Shown here piece after piece: positions 60,882 to 64,000 of a DNA stretch of 64,000 nucleotides. The stretch is from Malaciobacter mytili LMG 24559 (GTDB lineage Bacteria > Campylobacterota > Campylobacteria > Campylobacterales > Arcobacteraceae). The stretch is taken from positions 496,001 to 560,000 of the forward strand of contig NZ_CP031219.1 in NCBI RefSeq assembly GCF_003346775.1. Reading direction: 5' to 3'. Under the pieces are notes generated by a model. It was given only the letters and a program-made list of their open reading frames with translations, searched no databases and was not told the DNA's origin. Position 1 is the stretch's first letter. Each line of letters begins with the position of its first letter. The position numbers and the translations under genes are program-made.

Positions 60882-61775
60882 ATGAAAAAATTAATAATTC
60901 TCTGTATATTGATACTTTGCTTAAATGCAAAAGAATATAGACATATCTCAACTTTTGGATTTCTTTCAAATGGAACTTCATTGCAAAACTTTAAAGATGG
61001 ACAAGTTGCTTTTTCTTTATGGATTGAAGAGTTAGCTTCTTTATATGATAGTAAATTAGATGTTGAGTATTATACAGATAAAAATGATATTCTTCATGAA
61101 TTTACAACTAAAAATTTTTTAGATATGATTGTAATTCCTGTACCTTTTTATTTTGAAAATAAAAAACAAATTGATGAAATTTCAGATGACTTTTGGTCTG
61201 TTTCTATAAATGATAAAAAATATATTAAATATATTTTAATTGCTAGAAAAGAATTAAATGCAAAAAGTTTTAAAGATTTAAAAGATAAAAAGATTATTCT
61301 TAATGAAGAAAATAATATTTCTGAAACTTGGTTAGATAAACAAAGTATTATTTATAATAATAAAAGATATAAAGATGTGGTAAGAGAAGAGTTTTATGAA
61401 AAAAAAGAATCAACTATTCTTTTAAGGGTATTTTTTGGAAAAAGTGATTTTGGTGTAATTAGTGAAAATGTCTGGGATACTATGCTTGAATTAAATCCTG
61501 CTATAAAAAATAGAGTTGATATAGTTGCAAGTTCTAAAAAAGAGCATTTCCCTTTTATAGGTTTTTTTAAAAAAGAATCTAATAAAGATATACGTGAAAT
61601 TTTTTTTAATATTGCTTCAGATTTAAAGCAATTTCCAAAAAGTGAACAAATAATGGATCTTTTAAAATTTGATGCAGTTTTTAAAATAGAAAAAGATAGC
61701 TTACAGAATTTAGAAAAGTTTTATAATGAGTATTATGATTTAAGAAAAAGAGTAGATAATGTTAATTCTTTTTAA
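60882..61775 (+). CDS. PhnD-like periplasmic substrate-binding protein
   Basis: 297 residues with a signal peptide (LIILCILILCLNA). The fold pattern matches phosphate/phosphonate-type (PhnD) type-II binding proteins: substrate loop near FKDGQVAFSLWIEELA, hinge strands IVIPVPFYF and LIARKELNAKSFKDLKDKKI, and the typical second-lobe region LRVFFGKSDFGVISENVWDTM. No ABC transporter genes follow. It overlaps a histidine kinase gene by 17 bases, suggesting it reports ligand to that kinase rather than feeding transport. Confidence 0.82.
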   Translation: MKKLIILCILILCLNAKEYRHISTFGFLSNGTSLQNFKDGQVAFSLWIEELASLYDSKLDVEYYTDKNDILHEFTTKNFLDMIVIPVPFYFENKKQIDEISDDFWSVSINDKKYIKYILIARKELNAKSFKDLKDKKIILNEENNISETWLDKQSIIYNNKRYKDVVREEFYEKKESTILLRVFFGKSDFGVISENVWDTMLELNPAIKNRVDIVASSKKEHFPFIGFFKKESNKDIREIFFNIASDLKQFPKSEQIMDLLKFDAVFKIEKDSLQNLEKFYNEYYDLRKRVDNVNSF

Positions 61776-63363
61776 AAATAAAATATTTGGAAAAATCTTT
61801 TTTTTACTCTTTTCTTCTATACTTTTTGTATTATGTATTTTTTTTATATTAACCTTAAATCTTCAGAAAAAATCAATTTTGGATTCTTTACTATCAAAAG
61901 CAAAAACAATGGCAGAAGCTATAGTTTTTGTAAAGAAAGACTCTTTTATTGTGGATGATGAAGCAACAATTTTAGAGTTTGTTTATTCTTTTGTAAATAA
62001 AAATGATAAAGTGAAAACTTTAATTATTACAAAAAGCAATAATTCAAGCTTAGTTGTTAGTAATAAAAACTGGGAAGTGATTAATAAGTTGCCTTCTTCT
62101 TATAAACAACTTCAAAAAGAAGAAAACCCATATGCAATAGCCACTTCTTTATTTATTAAACAAAAAGTTTTTATGTATAACTATACTATTTCTTTTTCAG
62201 GTATTACTTGGGGAAATTTACATTTGGAATTATCTTTAAATGACTATAATAATAAAATTGCTTTTATGTATAAACAGTTTTTATACTTAATAATTTTATT
62301 CTTATTTTCAACTATCGCTATTTCTTTTTTTATTGCAAAACTTTTTTCAAGACCTATTATAAAACTAAATAATGTTTCTAAAGAAATAGCAAAAGGAAAT
62401 TTATTTGCCAGAAGTGATATAATAGGTAATGATGAAATAGGTACTTTATCAAAAACCTTTAATAAAATGATTGAGAATTTACAACTTTCACAAAAGCAAT
62501 TAAAAGAATCTCACGAAGAGTTAGAACAAAGAGTAATACAAAGAACCCAAGAGTTAAATAAAGTAAATAAATCTTTACAATTAAAATCAATACAATTAAA
62601 AGAATTAAATGATAACTTAGAAGATAGAGTAAAAGAAGAAATTTTAAAACAAAAAGAACAAGAGCAGATATTAATTCAGCAATCAAGGCTTGCAGCAATG
62701 GGTGAAATGATAGGAAATATTGCCCATCAATGGAGACAACCTTTAAATGCTTTAAGCTTACTAATCCAAAATATATATTTTTCATATAAGATGGAAAGTT
62801 TAGATGATGAATTTATGCAAAGGTCATTAGATAAAGCCAATTTATTAACAAAAAATATGTCAAAAACAATTGATGATTTTAGAAATTTTTTCAGACCAAA
62901 TAAATCAAAAGAACTTTTTGAAGTTAATAGTTTTATTTTAAAAAGTATTTATTTAGTAGAGTCCTCTTTTGAACATAATAATATTCAAATTGATTTTATT
63001 CAATCTAATCCTATTCAAATAGAGGGCTTTCCAAATGAATTTTCTCAAGTTGTTTTAAATATTTTATCAAATGCAAAAGATGCTTTGATTGAAAAGAAAA
63101 TTGCAAATGCAAAAGTTATTATAAAAATAGTTTTACAAAATGAATTAATAAATGTTATAATTGAAAATAATGCAGGTCAAATACCTGAGGAAATTTTAGA
63201 AAAAATTTATGAGCCTTATTTTACCACTAAAGAAGAGGGTAAAGGAACAGGTATTGGTCTTTATATGTCTAAGACAATTATAGAAAATAATATGAATGGT
63301 AAATTATTTTCTAAAAATATTGATGATGGAGTACAATTTATAATTCAAATACCAAAAGCTTAA
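61759..63363 (+). CDS. HAMP-containing sensor histidine kinase
   Basis: 534 residues. Transmembrane helices at about 11-31 and 173-193 enclose a periplasmic domain of about 140 residues. HAMP (about 193-245: FSRPIIKLNNVSKEIAKGN), a long coiled coil (250-300), H-box IGNIAHQWRQPLNALSLL and an intact ATPase domain: LNILSNAKDAL, NNAGQIPEEI, GTGIGLYMSKTII. Probably interacts with the PhnD-like protein encoded upstream and phosphorylates the receiver protein encoded 20 bases downstream. Confidence 0.92.
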   Translation: MLILFKNKIFGKIFFLLFSSILFVLCIFFILTLNLQKKSILDSLLSKAKTMAEAIVFVKKDSFIVDDEATILEFVYSFVNKNDKVKTLIITKSNNSSLVVSNKNWEVINKLPSSYKQLQKEENPYAIATSLFIKQKVFMYNYTISFSGITWGNLHLELSLNDYNNKIAFMYKQFLYLIILFLFSTIAISFFIAKLFSRPIIKLNNVSKEIAKGNLFARSDIIGNDEIGTLSKTFNKMIENLQLSQKQLKESHEELEQRVIQRTQELNKVNKSLQLKSIQLKELNDNLEDRVKEEILKQKEQEQILIQQSRLAAMGEMIGNIAHQWRQPLNALSLLIQNIYFSYKMESLDDEFMQRSLDKANLLTKNMSKTIDDFRNFFRPNKSKELFEVNSFILKSIYLVESSFEHNNIQIDFIQSNPIQIEGFPNEFSQVVLNILSNAKDALIEKKIANAKVIIKIVLQNELINVIIENNAGQIPEEILEKIYEPYFTTKEEGKGTGIGLYMSKTIIENNMNGKLFSKNIDDGVQFIIQIPKA

Positions 63364-63383
63364 TAATTAATCAAGGATTAAAA

Positions 63384-64000
63384 ATGAATTTTGAAAATTT
63401 ATTAAAAATCAAAGTTTTATATGTGGAAGATGATAAAAACACAAGAGAAGAAATAAAATATTTTTTAGAAAAAAGAGTTGAAAAATTATATTTAGCAGAA
63501 AATGGAGAAGAAGGATTTAACCTTTATAAAGAAGTTAATCCAGATATAATTATTACTGATTTACAAATGCCAAAGCTTTCTGGTATAGAAATGTCGAAAT
63601 TAATAAGAAAAGAAAATAGCAATATACCTATTATTATAACAACTGCATTTAATGATTTAAATTATCTTTTTGAAGGGATAAATATTGGTGTTACTAGTTA
63701 TTTAACAAAACCTTTAAATCTTAAACTTTTAATTGAAAGTCTTATTTCTATTTCCAAAAATATCTTTTTAGAAATAGAAAATAAAGAGATTTTTAATACT
63801 TTAAAACAGTATAAAGATATAGTTGATGAAAGTGCAATTGTTTCAAAAACTAACTTAGAAGGAATTATTACTTATATAAATGAACCTTTTGAAAAGATTT
63901 CTGGATATAAAAAAGAAGAACTAATAGGCCAATCTCATAATATTATAAGACATCCAGATGTTGAAAAAAGTTTTTTTACAAATATTTGGCACTTAATAAA
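63384..64000 (+). CDS. Response regulator with receiver and PAS domains, 3' end cut by window edge
   Basis: My translation from ATG 63384 (MNFENLLKIKVLYVEDDKN) is open to the window end, 205 residues. Receiver (about 8-125): VEDDK, phospho-site IITDLQMPKLSG, TTAF and LTKPLN. A PAS domain begins near 145 (ISGYKKEELIGQSHNIIRHPD) and is incomplete. The output domain lies outside the window; GGDEF or a chemotaxis-type module would be usual in this group. Pairs with the kinase 20 bases upstream; RBS AAGGAT. Confidence 0.85.
   Translation, partial: MNFENLLKIKVLYVEDDKNTREEIKYFLEKRVEKLYLAENGEEGFNLYKEVNPDIIITDLQMPKLSGIEMSKLIRKENSNIPIIITTAFNDLNYLFEGINIGVTSYLTKPLNLKLLIESLISISKNIFLEIENKEIFNTLKQYKDIVDESAIVSKTNLEGIITYINEPFEKISGYKKEELIGQSHNIIRHPDVEKSFFTNIWHLI

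Overview
This window is a very AT-rich, densely coded chromosomal stretch. The proteins and local gene orders point to Campylobacterota, most likely an Arcobacter-type genus. Pointers include accD-thiE-rlmH-dksA-membrane protein-dus and prmA-ftsH-Psd-like (orders I remember from Campylobacter), MagIII-type glycosylase, ArsRS-type two-component genes, a 989-aa Mfd, FccABC-type cytochromes and a very large sensory repertoire. Start codons include several TTG/GTG. I see no tRNA, rRNA, CRISPR array, complete insertion sequence or prophage.

Layout. 1-5157: a two-domain acyltransferase cut by the left edge, a DUF445 protein, a small unknown gene and mfd. 5163-12277: the most unusual locus. A minus-strand operon codes for a Tat-exported flavoprotein, a periplasmic tetraheme cytochrome, a membrane-anchored NapC/NrfH-type tetraheme cytochrome and an exported HAL/PAL-family protein whose MIO-forming Ala-Ser-Gly is absent. 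A Cache-domain histidine kinase and OmpR-type regulator run divergently from it. Together they look like a sensed, periplasmic respiratory module in which an ammonia-lyase-like protein could supply or process an unsaturated acid that the flavoprotein reduces. 12278-16130: a candidate small RNA, a periplasmic rhodanese, a zinc-ribbon protein, a Na+/Ca2+ exchanger and an orphan sulfide-dehydrogenase-like flavoprotein. 16046-18535: a Spy/CpxP-like protein with an ArsRS/CpxRA-like pair, preceded by four 11-bp-phased repeats. 18523-26311: an HI0933 flavoprotein with a problematic start, a cytoplasmic zinc-binding chemoreceptor, and a receiver plus two large sensor kinases, one with a decayed ATP site. 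26303-32930: BCCT transporter, YmdB-type phosphodiesterase, MagIII-like glycosylase, a ParA-like ATPase with a tail-anchored partner, ubiE and xseA. 32983-36937: a chemotaxis operon (soluble chemoreceptor, CetB/Aer-like PAS protein, CheW, two receiver proteins), part of which has strikingly different codon use. 36927-41634: cyclophilin, ferredoxin, panD, ybaB, ispA and a CIRCE-controlled groES-groEL.

41635-45048: an islet holding a decayed DHFR-family gene between two 19-bp near-identical direct repeats, an MBOAT/SGNH O-acylation pair and a second candidate small RNA. 45049-50210: GNAT, YkgJ, HD-GYP, SuhB and GlmS. 50221-59397: housekeeping genes metK, accD, thiE, rlmH, dksA-like, dus, prmA, ftsH and a Psd-like protein without its pyruvoyl site. 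59444-64000: TolC-like channel, PhnD-like binding protein, histidine kinase, and a receiver-PAS protein cut by the right edge.

How it fits together: the organism appears to be a motile, respiratory, environment-sensing cell. Roughly a quarter of the window is two-component and chemotaxis genes, in several cases placed beside the periplasmic function they probably control.
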